Shown here piece after piece: positions 16,249 to 25,112 of a stretch of DNA of 64,000 nucleotides (position 1 is its first letter; each line of letters opens with the position of its first letter). The translations under genes were made by a program, and so were the position numbers. This stretch comes from Pseudomonas sp. MAG733B. GTDB taxonomy: Bacteria > Pseudomonadota > Gammaproteobacteria > Pseudomonadales > Pseudomonadaceae. Under the pieces are notes generated by a model. It was not told where the DNA came from. It worked only from the letters and a program-made list of their open reading frames with translations, and did no database searches. The stretch is from positions 1,798,001 through 1,862,000 of the forward strand of contig NZ_CP145732.1 in assembly GCF_036884845.1 (NCBI RefSeq). Reading direction: 5' to 3'.

Positions 16249-18840
16249 TTAGACGGCAGGTGCCGTTTGCGCCTCCGGTGCCGGTTTTGGCAGCGACGAC
16301 AGGAAGGCCATGATCAACGCCGCCAAGTACGGCAGCGATTGCACCAGCAACATGGTCACCCAGAAGCGCATGTCGTTGCTCGGCATGCCGTTGACCAGGA
16401 AGATTCCCAAGGCCGCGCCCCACAACAGCAGCATGATGAACACCTCTTCCCGGGCTTCCGAAATGGCCACCCAGAAGCCGTGGTTATCGGCGTTTTTCGG
16501 CGTGCGGAAGAACGGAATGCTGCTGGTGAAGAAGCCGTACAACACCGCTTTGGCGATGGTGTGCGACAACGCCAGCCCGGCCAGCGCCGCGCAGAATGCA
16601 TCCTTCAGGTTCACGCCGACAGCACGACGGTAGAGGAAGATGATCTTGCCGACCTTGAACACGAACAGCGCCAACGGCGGGATCGCGAAAATCAGCAGCG
16701 GCGGATCGACCCGTTGCGGAACGATGATCATCGCCGCCGACCACAGCAGTGCGCCGATGGTGAAGAAGATGTTCATGCCGTCCGCCACCCACGGCAACCA
16801 GCCCGCGAGGAAGTGGTAGCGCTGGCCGCGAGTCAGTTCGGTGTCCTTGCCGCGCAGCAGGCTGGCGGTGTGGCGCTTGATGATCTGAATCGCACCGTAG
16901 GCCCAGCGGAAACGCTGTTTCTTGAAGTCGATGAAGGTATCGGGCATCAGGCCTTTGCCGTAGCTGTCGTGGTAATACGCCGCCGACAGGCCTTTTTCGA
17001 ATACGCGCAGACCGAGTTCGGCGTCTTCACAGATGCACCAGTCGGCCCAGCCCAGCTCTTCAAGTACCGAGCGCCGGGTCATGGTCATGGTGCCGTGCTG
17101 GATGATCGCGTCACGGTCGTTGCGGGTGACCATGCCGATGTGGAAGAAACCTTTGTATTCCGCGTAGCAGAGCTTCTTGAAGGTGCTTTCGTTCTGGTCG
17201 CGGTAGTCCTGCGGCGACTGCACCACAGCGATTTTCGGGTCGGCGAAGTGCGGCACCATGTGCTTGAGCCAGTTTGGGTGCACGCAGTAATCGGAGTCGA
17301 TCACCGCGATCACTTCGGCGTCCTTGGCGGTGTGCGGAATCAGGTAGTTCAGCGCGCCGCCCTTGAAACCGGCCAGTGGCGCGACGTGGAAAAACTTGAA
17401 GCGCGGGCCGAGGGTTTCGCAGTAGTCGCGCACCGGCTCCCAGACCGCCGGGTCCTTGGTGTTGTTGTCGATGATCAGGACTTCGAAGTCCGGATAGTCG
17501 AGGTTGGCCAGGGCGTTGAGGGTCTGTTTGACCATCTCTGGCGGCTCGTTGTAGCAGGGCACGTGGATCGAGACTTTCGGCCGGTAACTGGAATCACCGA
17601 CCACCGGCAGGAATTCGCGGCGTCGTTTGTGAATCCACACTGCCTCGGCCAGTTCGTGGGCCTCGGTCAGCAACACGATAAACACCCCGAGCGCGCCGAG
17701 GGCCAGCAAGAAACCGACCGTCAGGCTGAACCAGGTGCTGTATTGCTGGCTGTAGTCGTAACCGATCCACACCAGCACCGAACCGCAAAGGAACGCGATA
17801 AAGGTCAGGAAGGTACGGCCACGTTGGCGCAGGGCCGAGCCGTCGATCATCAACAGGGTCAGCGACAGCAAGGCCAGGACGACCGAGCCGATGGCCAGGA
17901 CGCGCCACTGAGGAATCGCCACGACCGGGCCTTCGAAGTTGAATTTCTGCTGGCGCGCGGCGTTGAACACGCCCCAATAGGCGCCCACCGAACCTTCGTC
18001 GCTGGCCTTCCACGGCTGGTCAAACGCTTCGATCACGAAGTAGTTGAAGCCTTGGCGATTGAGCTTGTTGACCAGTGTGCGCAGGTAAATCGCCTGATCC
18101 GCCGGCGATGCATCGGCGCCACCGCGCATGCGGCCGTTGCTCGGCCAGCCCACTTCGGACAGCAGCAGCGGTTTTTTCGGGAACATCTTTTTCAGGTCGC
18201 GGGCGCGGTCGAGGACGAACTGACCGGCCTTGTCCATCGGGATGAATTCCCAGTAAGGCAGGACGTGCGCGGCGATCAGGTCGACGTGCTTGGCCAGCTC
18301 CGGATGTTCTTCCCAGACGTGCCACTGCTCGGACGTGGTCACCGGCACCTTCACGGCGGCGCGAACGCGGTCCAGCAGGACGCTGAGTTCCTGGGCCGTG
18401 ATTTCCTTACGGAAAATCGCCTCGTTACCGACCACCACGCGAACCACGCTGCGCGAGGAATTGGCGATTTCGATGGCGCGGGTGATTTCCCGCTCGTTGC
18501 GTTCCTGGTCAGGGCTGATCCAGATCCCGAGGGTTACGCGCAGGCCGAACTCTTCCGCCAGTTTCGGGATGTTCTCCAGCGTGCCGTCGACCGAGTAAGT
18601 ACGGATGTTGTCCGTCAACTTGCTCATGATCTCCAGGTCGCGACGCATTTGATCGTCGGTCGGATACTGCTCTTTCTGTGGGAATTGACCTTGCTGGAAC
18701 GGCGAATACGAGAAGCCGGAGATCTGTTCAGGCCAGTTGGGGGCGGTGACCGGGCGGTTGATCAGCGCCCAGAAGCCGGTAAACAAGGCAGCGATGGCAA
18801 GCACCACCACCAGGTTGAGTCCAAATTTACGCGATGACAT
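16249..18840 (-). CDS. ndvB: GH17-GT2 beta-glucan synthase, NdvB-like
   Basis: This 863-residue inner-membrane protein fuses a periplasmic GH17 domain to a cellulose-synthase-like GT2. One N-terminal TM helix is followed by the GH17 domain (about 45-315), with the acid/base Glu in VVVGNEAIF and the nucleophile Glu in LLSEVGWPS. TM helices lie at about 330-410. The GT2 core (about 435-680) has DSDY, EDAELG and QRFRW, completing the processive D,D,D,QxxRW set, and further TM helices end the protein. P. aeruginosa NdvB (about 864 residues) makes cyclic beta-1,3-glucans linked to biofilm antibiotic tolerance. The start at 18840 is chosen by the TM helix position; an 18-codon extension is possible. 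Confidence 0.85.
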   Translation of the reverse strand: MSSRKFGLNLVVVLAIAALFTGFWALINRPVTAPNWPEQISGFSYSPFQQGQFPQKEQYPTDDQMRRDLEIMSKLTDNIRTYSVDGTLENIPKLAEEFGLRVTLGIWISPDQERNEREITRAIEIANSSRSVVRVVVGNEAIFRKEITAQELSVLLDRVRAAVKVPVTTSEQWHVWEEHPELAKHVDLIAAHVLPYWEFIPMDKAGQFVLDRARDLKKMFPKKPLLLSEVGWPSNGRMRGGADASPADQAIYLRTLVNKLNRQGFNYFVIEAFDQPWKASDEGSVGAYWGVFNAARQQKFNFEGPVVAIPQWRVLAIGSVVLALLSLTLLMIDGSALRQRGRTFLTFIAFLCGSVLVWIGYDYSQQYSTWFSLTVGFLLALGALGVFIVLLTEAHELAEAVWIHKRRREFLPVVGDSSYRPKVSIHVPCYNEPPEMVKQTLNALANLDYPDFEVLIIDNNTKDPAVWEPVRDYCETLGPRFKFFHVAPLAGFKGGALNYLIPHTAKDAEVIAVIDSDYCVHPNWLKHMVPHFADPKIAVVQSPQDYRDQNESTFKKLCYAEYKGFFHIGMVTRNDRDAIIQHGTMTMTRRSVLEELGWADWCICEDAELGLRVFEKGLSAAYYHDSYGKGLMPDTFIDFKKQRFRWAYGAIQIIKRHTASLLRGKDTELTRGQRYHFLAGWLPWVADGMNIFFTIGALLWSAAMIIVPQRVDPPLLIFAIPPLALFVFKVGKIIFLYRRAVGVNLKDAFCAALAGLALSHTIAKAVLYGFFTSSIPFFRTPKNADNHGFWVAISEAREEVFIMLLLWGAALGIFLVNGMPSNDMRFWVTMLLVQSLPYLAALIMAFLSSLPKPAPEAQTAPAV

Positions 18841-19110
18841 AGCTATTTCGGGTTCCAAAGGCTGTGGAACAGGAAGAACATTGGCGGTCGCCAAGGGGCG
18901 CGCATCCTACACTGGCACTTCTCTAAACGTATAGCGGACAGGGAAATGCCGGACGTTGGGCAATCCAAGTCGACTTAAGTTCTTTCGTTAGAGCTTGTAG
19001 GGCAAATCTTCGTTCGATGCAGTTTGAATGGAAGATGCCCGTTCATAGCTCGATGATGCTCTTGGCCGCCGACGGCCCTATAATGCGCGCCGGTTTTTGA
19101 GGTGATGGTC

Positions 19111-19923
19111 ATGAGTACAGAAGATCCGCGGTTTGCAGGCATCGCCCGTTTGTATGGCGTCGAAGGGCTTGAACGCCTGCGTGCGGCCCATGTGGCGATC
19201 GTCGGCGTCGGTGGCGTCGGCTCCTGGGCGGCGGAAGCCATGGCCCGTTGCGGCGTGGGCGAGATTTCGCTGTTCGACCTCGACGACGTCTGCGTCAGCA
19301 ACGCCAATCGTCAGTTGCACGCGCTGGACAGCACCGTCGGCAAACCCAAGGTCGAAGTGATGGCCGAGCGCCTGCGCGGGATCAATCCGGACTGCAACGT
19401 GCATGCGGTGCCGGATTTCGTCACCCGCGACACCATGGCCGAGTACATCACGCCGAACATCGACTGCGTGATCGACTGCATCGACAGCGTCAACGCGAAA
19501 GCGGCGCTGATCGCCTGGTGCAAGCGCCGCAAGATCCAGATCATCACCACCGGCGGCGCGGGCGGGCAGATCGACCCGACGCTGATTCAGGTCTGCGACC
19601 TCAACCGTACCTTCAATGACCCGTTGGCCTCAAAAGTGCGCTCGACCCTGCGACGCGACTACGGCTTTTCGCGCACCGTGACCCGCCATTACAGCGTGCC
19701 GTGCGTGTTTTCGACCGAGCAGCTGCGCTACCCGAAACCGGACGGCAGCATTTGCTTGCAGAAAAGTTTTGTCGGCGATGGCGTGAAGCTCGACTGCGCC
19801 GGTGGCTTTGGCGCGGTGATGATGGTGACGGCGACGTTCGGCATGGTCGCGGCGACCAAGGCTGTGGACAAGATTGTGGCCGGGGTTCGGCGGCCGGCGG
19901 AGCGGGTCAAGCCCAACGTATAA
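19111..19923 (+). CDS. tcdA: tRNA threonylcarbamoyladenosine dehydratase TcdA (CsdL)
   Basis: TcdA is an E1-like enzyme that uses ATP to cyclise t6A at position 37 of ANN-decoding tRNAs to ct6A. The 270-residue product has the nucleotide-binding HVAIVGVGGVGSWAAEA (about 26-42), the Asp-rich strand LFDLDDVCVSNANRQ, DCVIDCIDSVNAKAALI and ITTGGAGGQIDPT. GAGGTG eight bases before the ATG at 19111 decides between three clustered ATGs. In E. coli TcdA (CsdL) works with the CsdA-CsdE sulfur-transfer pair, and both partners lie immediately downstream here, convergently oriented. Confidence 0.93.
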   Translation: MSTEDPRFAGIARLYGVEGLERLRAAHVAIVGVGGVGSWAAEAMARCGVGEISLFDLDDVCVSNANRQLHALDSTVGKPKVEVMAERLRGINPDCNVHAVPDFVTRDTMAEYITPNIDCVIDCIDSVNAKAALIAWCKRRKIQIITTGGAGGQIDPTLIQVCDLNRTFNDPLASKVRSTLRRDYGFSRTVTRHYSVPCVFSTEQLRYPKPDGSICLQKSFVGDGVKLDCAGGFGAVMMVTATFGMVAATKAVDKIVAGVRRPAERVKPNV

Positions 19924-19926
19924 ACC

Positions 19927-20015
19927 TGTAGGAGCAAAGCTTGCTCGCGATGCAGGCGACGCGGTCATCCATCCAGACCGTGTTGATGCCATCGCGAGCA
20001 AGCTTTGCTCCTACA
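19927..20015. repeat. REPIN whose right end forms the csdE stop codon
   Basis: TGTAGGAGCAAAGCTTGCTC at 19927 is inverted, ending CTACA at 20015, with GCGATG/CATCGC inside. The terminal CTA (20011-20013) is the TAG stop of csdE read on the minus strand. Confidence 0.85.
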
Positions 20016-20421
20016 AAGGTGCGGACAACTCCCGCATCCGCTGAAGTACCGCATTCAACCCATTACTACGTGACTGCGACAACTGCCGCCCCAATCCCAA
20101 TTGATTGAACCAGTCGTGTAAATCCACCTGCTTCAACTCAACCGCGGACAACCCATTGACCCGCGCCAGCAACAACGCCACCAACCCGCGAATCAACCGT
20201 GCATCGCTGTTGGCGTTAAATTGCCAATGGCCATCGCGCAACTCGCCCACCAGCCATACCTGACTTTCGCAGCCATGCACCCGGTTGGCGTCGCACATCT
20301 GCTCATCGCTCAATGCGGGCAAACGCTCGCCCCACTGCATCAGCAATCGCGCGCGTTGTTCCCAGCCAGCGGCTGCCTCAAAAGTTTCGAGCGCCGTGAC
20401 GGCATCGGCAGGCAAGTTCAT
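20011..20421 (-). CDS. csdE: Cysteine desulfuration sulfur acceptor CsdE (SufE family)
   Basis: This 136-residue SufE-like protein receives persulfide sulfur from CsdA and passes it on in sulfur-trafficking reactions. The acceptor Cys51 is in HGCESQVW, the family signature, preceded by a conserved MCDANRVHGC. The C-terminal half is the expected alpha/beta SufE fold. Its ATG overlaps the csdA stop by four bases (ATGA), indicating translational coupling and matched expression. The stop codon lies in an adjoining REP element, so the exact C-terminus (APL) may be lineage-specific. Confidence 0.9.
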   Translation of the reverse strand: MNLPADAVTALETFEAAAGWEQRARLLMQWGERLPALSDEQMCDANRVHGCESQVWLVGELRDGHWQFNANSDARLIRGLVALLLARVNGLSAVELKQVDLHDWFNQLGLGRQLSQSRSNGLNAVLQRMRELSAPL

Positions 20422-21623
20422 CGCAATAACTCCAGCGCCTGATCCAGCGCCTCGAAAAACCGTTCAAGATCCTCGGAATCGTTATACAACGCTAACGACA
20501 CCCGAATCGCCCCGGCCAGTTGGAAGCTTTTGAGCAATGGCATGGCGCAGTGATGGCCGGCGCGTACCGCGATCCCTTGCTCGGTCAGCAGATGTGCCAG
20601 ATCCGAGTTATGCACACCCTCGACGGTAAAACTGGCCAATGCCAGTTGCGGCTTGCCCAGCAAGCGAATGCCGTTGCGTGCCGCCAGACCTTTGAGCAAA
20701 TAGTCGTGCAGTGCGGCTTCGTGATCGTTCACGGCGTCCTGATCGAGACCGGCGAGATAGTCCAGCGTTGCTCCAAGACCAATGACACTGGCGATCGGCG
20801 GTGTTCCCGCCTCGAAACCCAGCGGTGCCGGGCGAAAGCGTGCGTCGTGGTAATTGGCGTCCAGCACCATCTCGCCGCCGAACTGCCACGGCCGCAGCTG
20901 CTGTAGCGCTTCGTTGCGCCCGAACAATACGCCCAGCCCATCGGGACCGTAGAGCTTGTGGCTGGAAAATGCATAGAAGTCGCAACCCAGCGCCTGCACG
21001 TCATGACGGCCATGGACCACGCCTTGCGCACCGTCAATCACGGTCAAAGCGTTGTGTGCCTTGGCCATCGCCAGCAGCGCGGGCAACGGCTGCCAGGCGC
21101 CGATCACGTTGGACAACTGGCTGACGGCCAACAGGCGCGTGCGTGGTCCGATCAAACCTGCAGCAACTTCAAGGTCGATCACGCCGTCCGCATCCAGTGG
21201 CAGGATCACCAGCTTCAAGTCGCGACGGTGCGCCAGTTGCTGCCACGGCAGCAGGTTGGCGTGATGCTCCAGGGCGCTGATGACAATCTCATCGCCCGGG
21301 TGGAATAGGTGTTCCAGGCCATAGGCCAGGAGGTTCAGCGCAGATGTCGCGCCGTGGGTAAAGATGATCTGCCCGCTGTCACCGGCATTGAGCCATTGCG
21401 CGACTTTGCGGCGGCTGTCCTCGAATGCCTGGGTGGCGTGGGCGCCGGGCAGGTGTTGCGCCCGATGCACGTTGGCCGCGCCATTGGCGTAGTAATGCGC
21501 CAGGGCATCCAGCAGGGCTTGAGGTTTTTGCGTGGTGGCGGCGTTGTCCAGATAGGTCTGGTCTTGCCGTTGCAGAGCGGCGATGGCCGGAAAATCGGCG
21601 CGCCAGGGAGAGGGAATCATCAT
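20418..21623 (-). CDS. csdA: Cysteine desulfurase CsdA
   Basis: This PLP enzyme of the class V fold removes sulfur from L-cysteine, forming alanine and an enzyme persulfide. The 401-residue product has the cofactor lysine in SSHKLYGPDG and the persulfide Cys359 in RAGHHCAMPLL. E. coli CsdA has 401 residues with Cys358, which supports the start at 21623 over a longer frame beginning at 21662. Other landmarks are YLDNAATTQKP, THGATSALNL and DGAQGVVHG. It forms an operon with csdE. Confidence 0.92.
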   Translation of the reverse strand: MMIPSPWRADFPAIAALQRQDQTYLDNAATTQKPQALLDALAHYYANGAANVHRAQHLPGAHATQAFEDSRRKVAQWLNAGDSGQIIFTHGATSALNLLAYGLEHLFHPGDEIVISALEHHANLLPWQQLAHRRDLKLVILPLDADGVIDLEVAAGLIGPRTRLLAVSQLSNVIGAWQPLPALLAMAKAHNALTVIDGAQGVVHGRHDVQALGCDFYAFSSHKLYGPDGLGVLFGRNEALQQLRPWQFGGEMVLDANYHDARFRPAPLGFEAGTPPIASVIGLGATLDYLAGLDQDAVNDHEAALHDYLLKGLAARNGIRLLGKPQLALASFTVEGVHNSDLAHLLTEQGIAVRAGHHCAMPLLKSFQLAGAIRVSLALYNDSEDLERFFEALDQALELLR

Positions 21624-21665
21624 GCTATCGGGCCCTGGTGAACATGGGCGGGTATGCCGCACTTC

Positions 21666-21739
21666 TGTAGGAGCAAAGCTTGCTCGCGATGGGGCCCTTT
21701 AGGTCGCCAAAAGCATCGCGGGCAAGCCATGCTCCTACA
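21666..21739. repeat. REP pair upstream of csdA
   Basis: TGTAGGAGCAAAGCTTGCTC (from 21666) and an inverted, slightly diverged copy ending GCTCCTACA at 21739. The spacer is short (about 20 bases). It lies between the csdA 5' end and the dapD 3' end. Confidence 0.82.
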
Positions 21740-21759
21740 GATGATCGATGATGCTCTGC

Positions 21760-22794
21760 TTAATTGTGAGCGTGCAGCGCTTCGTTCAGTTCGATTGCCG
21801 ATTTGTGGGTTTTGCATTCCACAGCGCCGGTTTCCGAATTGCGACGGAACAACAGATCAGCCTGGCCGGCCAGTTCACGGGCCTTCACCACTTTGACCAG
21901 TTTGTTGTTCTCGTCCAGCAACGCCACTTTGGTACCAGCGGTCACGTACAGGCCCGACTCAACAGTGTTGCGGTCGCCCAACGGAATACCGATACCGGCG
22001 TTGGCGCCGATCAGGCAGCCTTCGCCAACCTTGATCACGATGTTGCCGCCGCCCGACAGGGTGCCCATGGTCGAGCAACCGCCACCCAGGTCCGAACCTT
22101 TGCCGACGAACACGCCAGCGGAAACGCGGCCTTCGATCATGCCCGGGCCTTCGGTGCCGGCGTTGAAGTTGATGAAGCCTTCGTGCATCACGGTGGTGCC
22201 TTCGCCCACGTAGGCACCCAGGCGCAGACGCGCCGCGTCAGCGATACGCACGCCGGCCGGAACCACGTAGTCGGTCATTTTCGGGAACTTGTCCACCGAG
22301 AACACTTCCAGCAGTTCGCCACGCAGGCGCGCTTCCAGTTGCATTTCCGCCAGTTCGCTCAGGTCAACAGCACCTTGGCTGGTCCACGCCACGTTTGGCA
22401 GCAGCGGGAAGATGCCGGCCAGGCTCACGCCGTGCGGCTTGACCAGACGGTGGGACAACAGGTGCAGCTTGAGGTACGCCTCAGGGGTGGACGACAGTTG
22501 AGCGTCTTCGGCCAACAGGGTCGCGACCAGCGGCTTGTGGCTTTCGGCCAAGCGGGTCAGCAGCTTGCCTTGCACGGCGTCGATGCCTTTCACGGCTTCA
22601 GCCAGTTGTGCAGCCTGGGCGGTGGTGAAAGTGATGGCCTGGTTGCCTTCGCTGTAACCGAGGATTGGTGCAACGGCAGCGACCAGTTCGGCCGACGGGT
22701 TGAGCAATGGCTGTGCGTAGAACACTTCCAGCCATGCGCCTTGACGGTTTTGAGTGCCGACACCAAAGGCCAGGCTGAACAGGGTAGTGGACAT
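21760..22794 (-). CDS. dapD: Tetrahydrodipicolinate N-succinyltransferase DapD
   Basis: DapD transfers succinyl from succinyl-CoA to tetrahydrodipicolinate on the succinylase route to diaminopimelate. The 344-residue product is the long Pseudomonas/actinobacterial-type DapD rather than the 274-residue E. coli form. The C-terminal half carries left-handed beta-helix hexapeptides (ADAARLRLGAYVGEGTTVMH, FVGKGSDLGGGCS, GGGNIVIKVGEGCLIGANAG). The N-terminal region begins MSTTLFSLAFGVGTQNRQG. It lies 32 bp downstream of the ArsC-like gene on the same strand. Confidence 0.93.
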   Translation of the reverse strand: MSTTLFSLAFGVGTQNRQGAWLEVFYAQPLLNPSAELVAAVAPILGYSEGNQAITFTTAQAAQLAEAVKGIDAVQGKLLTRLAESHKPLVATLLAEDAQLSSTPEAYLKLHLLSHRLVKPHGVSLAGIFPLLPNVAWTSQGAVDLSELAEMQLEARLRGELLEVFSVDKFPKMTDYVVPAGVRIADAARLRLGAYVGEGTTVMHEGFINFNAGTEGPGMIEGRVSAGVFVGKGSDLGGGCSTMGTLSGGGNIVIKVGEGCLIGANAGIGIPLGDRNTVESGLYVTAGTKVALLDENNKLVKVVKARELAGQADLLFRRNSETGAVECKTHKSAIELNEALHAHN

Positions 22795-22826
22795 GTTGAT
22801 ACCTCTAACAAATTGAAACGGGCTGC

Positions 22827-23189
22827 TTACTTGAGTGCGGCCGCGTAGATATCTGGCTTGAAGCCAATCAGGGTTCGGTCACCGAGATCGAGCACCGGGC
22901 GCTTGATCATCGAAGGTTGTGCGAGCATCAGTTCGATGGCTTTCGACTGGTCGAGATCGGCTTTGCGTTCGTCGTCGAGCTTGCGAAAGGTCGTGCCTGC
23001 ACGGTTCAACACCACTTCCCAGCCGTGCTCGTTGCACCATTGGGTCAGGTGTTCACGGTCGATACCGACCGCTTTGTAATCATGGAAGTCATAGCTGACA
23101 GCGTGTTCATCGAGCCAGGTGCGCGCCTTTTTCATGGTGTCGCAGGCTTTGATGCCGAAAAGGTGCAACGTTTTGCTTGAAACGGTCAA
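22827..23189 (-). CDS. ArsC/Spx-family reductase-like protein (YffB type)
   Basis: This 120-residue thioredoxin-fold protein of the ArsC/Spx superfamily has the redox-type Cys16 in FGIKACDTMKKA, followed by RTWLDEHAVSYDFHDYK and MIKRPVLDLGDRTLIGF. In related YffB proteins activity is thought to be glutathione-dependent reduction, but the substrate is unknown and arsenate resistance should not be assumed. The gene precedes dapD by 32 bp on the same strand, an arrangement I recall from other pseudomonads. Confidence 0.85.
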   Translation of the reverse strand: MTVSSKTLHLFGIKACDTMKKARTWLDEHAVSYDFHDYKAVGIDREHLTQWCNEHGWEVVLNRAGTTFRKLDDERKADLDQSKAIELMLAQPSMIKRPVLDLGDRTLIGFKPDIYAAALK

Positions 23190-23276
23190 GGAATTGCCCC
23201 CTTTACAGGTGCTGGAGAAAAAGGTGACGGATTATGCCATGACCGGACGGTTTCGCGGCGGCTATGGCGTAAAACC

Positions 23277-23368
23277 TGTAGGAGCCGAGCTTGCTCGCGA
23301 TGGCGGTGGATCAGTCTACGGTGATGTTGGCTGTTATGCCGCCATCGCGAGCAAGCTCGGCTCCTACA
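23277..23368. repeat. REPIN (GGAGCCGAGCTTGCTCGC type)
   Basis: TGTAGGAGCCGAGCTTGCTC at 23277 is inverted exactly at 23368, extended by GCGATGGCGG/CCGCCATCGC. It lies between the divergent ArsC-like and antiporter genes and may affect either leader. Confidence 0.85.
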
Positions 23369-23461
23369 GGGGGCGGGTGCGACATAGGTGCAAGGGCCAC
23401 CTGAAGTCTAAGCGGCTAATATGGCACTTCAATGCTGTCGATTGTCCGGGAACCACGCTTT

Positions 23462-25093
23462 ATGCAAACCGCCTACACCGTCCTGATCCTGTTGATGCTG
23501 GTCGGCGTCTCGCGCCTGATCGGACGGATGGTTCCGCTGCCGTTGCCGCTGGTGCAGATTACCGCCGGGGCCTTGCTCGCTTGGCCGACGCTGGGATTGC
23601 ATGTGGCCCTCGATCCCGAGTTGTTCCTGTTTCTGTTCCTGCCACCGCTATTGTTCTCCGACGGCTGGCGCATGCCCAAGCGCGAGTTCTGGCATCTGCG
23701 CGGGCCGATCCTGACGTTGGCGGTAGGGTTGGTGTTGTTCACTGTGGTCGGCGCCGGCTATTTCATTCACTGGTTGTTGCCCGCTGTGCCGTTGCCGGTG
23801 GCGTTTGCCCTGGCTGCCGTACTGTCGCCGACGGATGCGGTGGCAGTCTCGGCGATTGCCCGTAATCGCCTGCCGACTCCGTTGATGCACATCTTGCAGG
23901 GCGAGGCGTTGATGAATGATGCCTCGGGCCTGGTGACATTCAAGTTTGCCTTGGTAGCAGCGGTGACCGGTGTGTTCTCGCTGGCCAATGCCAGTCTGAC
24001 GTTCGTGCTGGTGGCGGTCGGCGGCCTGGCTGTCGGGGTGGCGTTGAGCTGGCTGGTCGGGCGCCTGCGGGCATGGATGATCGCTCGCGGCTGGGATGAT
24101 CCGGCCACTCACGTCGTGTTCATGTTGTTGCTTCCGTTTGCCGCTTACGTACTGGCCGAACGGGTCGGCGTGTCGGGCATTCTCTCGGCGGTGGCGGCTG
24201 GGATGATGCAGAGCTGGCTCGATCTGCTGCCGCGCCAGACCAATACGCGTTTGCTCAATCGCAGTGTCTGGTCACTGCTGGAGTTCGCTTTTAACGGCTT
24301 GATCTTTCTACTGCTCGGTTTGCAGCTGCCGGACATCGTCAAAGCGGTGGCCAGCCACGAAACTTCATTGTGGCCGACGTTGCTCTACCGCTGCCTCGAT
24401 GTCGTGGCCATTTTCCTGGTGCTGCTGGTGTTGCGGTTCGTCTGGGTGCAGAGCATTTGGCGATTGTCCATCCTGATAAGGCGCTGGCGTGGAAAGGATG
24501 AGATCACTCAAGTGCCGAGTGCACGCTCCTGTGGGTTGCTGACGGTCGGCGGCGTGCGCGGCGCGGTGACGCTGGCGGGTGTGATGTCGGTGCCGATGCT
24601 GATGGGCGGGCAAGTGTTCCCCGAACGTGATCTGCTGATCTTCATCGCCGCCGGGGTGATCCTGTTGTCGCTGATCGCTGCCTGCATCGCGTTACCGATG
24701 ATGCTGCGGGGCATCGAGACCAGTCCGGACGACAATCGACGCAACGAGGTGCGCGACGCTTGGCGCAAAACTGCCGAAGCGGCCATTCATGCGCTCGAAA
24801 CAGAAGAGGTCAACCCGCAGGACGCCGCCCAGTCCGCGCTCGCCGTCGAGCTCAAGGCGCGGCTCATGTCCGAGTATCGCCATCAGTTGGAGGTGTTCAA
24901 TGATTCGGCGGAAGCCCAGGCACTGGCCTTTCAAATGGACTTGCTGGAACGGCGTTTGCGTTTGAAGGCGCTGCGGGCGCAACGCCTGGAGTTGTACAGT
25001 CTCAGTCGTCATCACCAGATTGGTGATGACGTTCTGCGAGAGGTGTTGGGGGAACTGGATTTGAGTGAGGCCAAGTTGGGGGTGGTGAAGTAA
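23462..25093 (+). CDS. Na+/H+ antiporter, CPA1 (NhaP/NhaG-like) family
   Basis: This 543-residue inner-membrane antiporter has about twelve TM helices (residues 5 to about 405) and a cytoplasmic C-terminal tail of about 130 residues rich in Glu and Arg. CPA1 signatures are present: VLSPTDAVAVSAI with its Asp, and the ion-binding GEALMNDASGLVTF with adjacent Asn-Asp. The role is proton-driven efflux of Na+ or other monovalent cations; ion specificity is not readable from sequence. The start at 23462 gives a normal first helix. An in-frame ATG 30 bases upstream is possible. Neither has a strong Shine-Dalgarno. Confidence 0.87.
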   Translation: MQTAYTVLILLMLVGVSRLIGRMVPLPLPLVQITAGALLAWPTLGLHVALDPELFLFLFLPPLLFSDGWRMPKREFWHLRGPILTLAVGLVLFTVVGAGYFIHWLLPAVPLPVAFALAAVLSPTDAVAVSAIARNRLPTPLMHILQGEALMNDASGLVTFKFALVAAVTGVFSLANASLTFVLVAVGGLAVGVALSWLVGRLRAWMIARGWDDPATHVVFMLLLPFAAYVLAERVGVSGILSAVAAGMMQSWLDLLPRQTNTRLLNRSVWSLLEFAFNGLIFLLLGLQLPDIVKAVASHETSLWPTLLYRCLDVVAIFLVLLVLRFVWVQSIWRLSILIRRWRGKDEITQVPSARSCGLLTVGGVRGAVTLAGVMSVPMLMGGQVFPERDLLIFIAAGVILLSLIAACIALPMMLRGIETSPDDNRRNEVRDAWRKTAEAAIHALETEEVNPQDAAQSALAVELKARLMSEYRHQLEVFNDSAEAQALAFQMDLLERRLRLKALRAQRLELYSLSRHHQIGDDVLREVLGELDLSEAKLGVVK

Positions 25094-25112
25094 CGAGTTG
25101 CTTTAGTCGCCC

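Noticed and set aside
16267..18837. 856-codon open frame antisense to ndvB
   Set aside because: It mirrors the ndvB reading frame and has Arg/Gln/His-rich composition without motifs; no ribosome site or promoter was seen.
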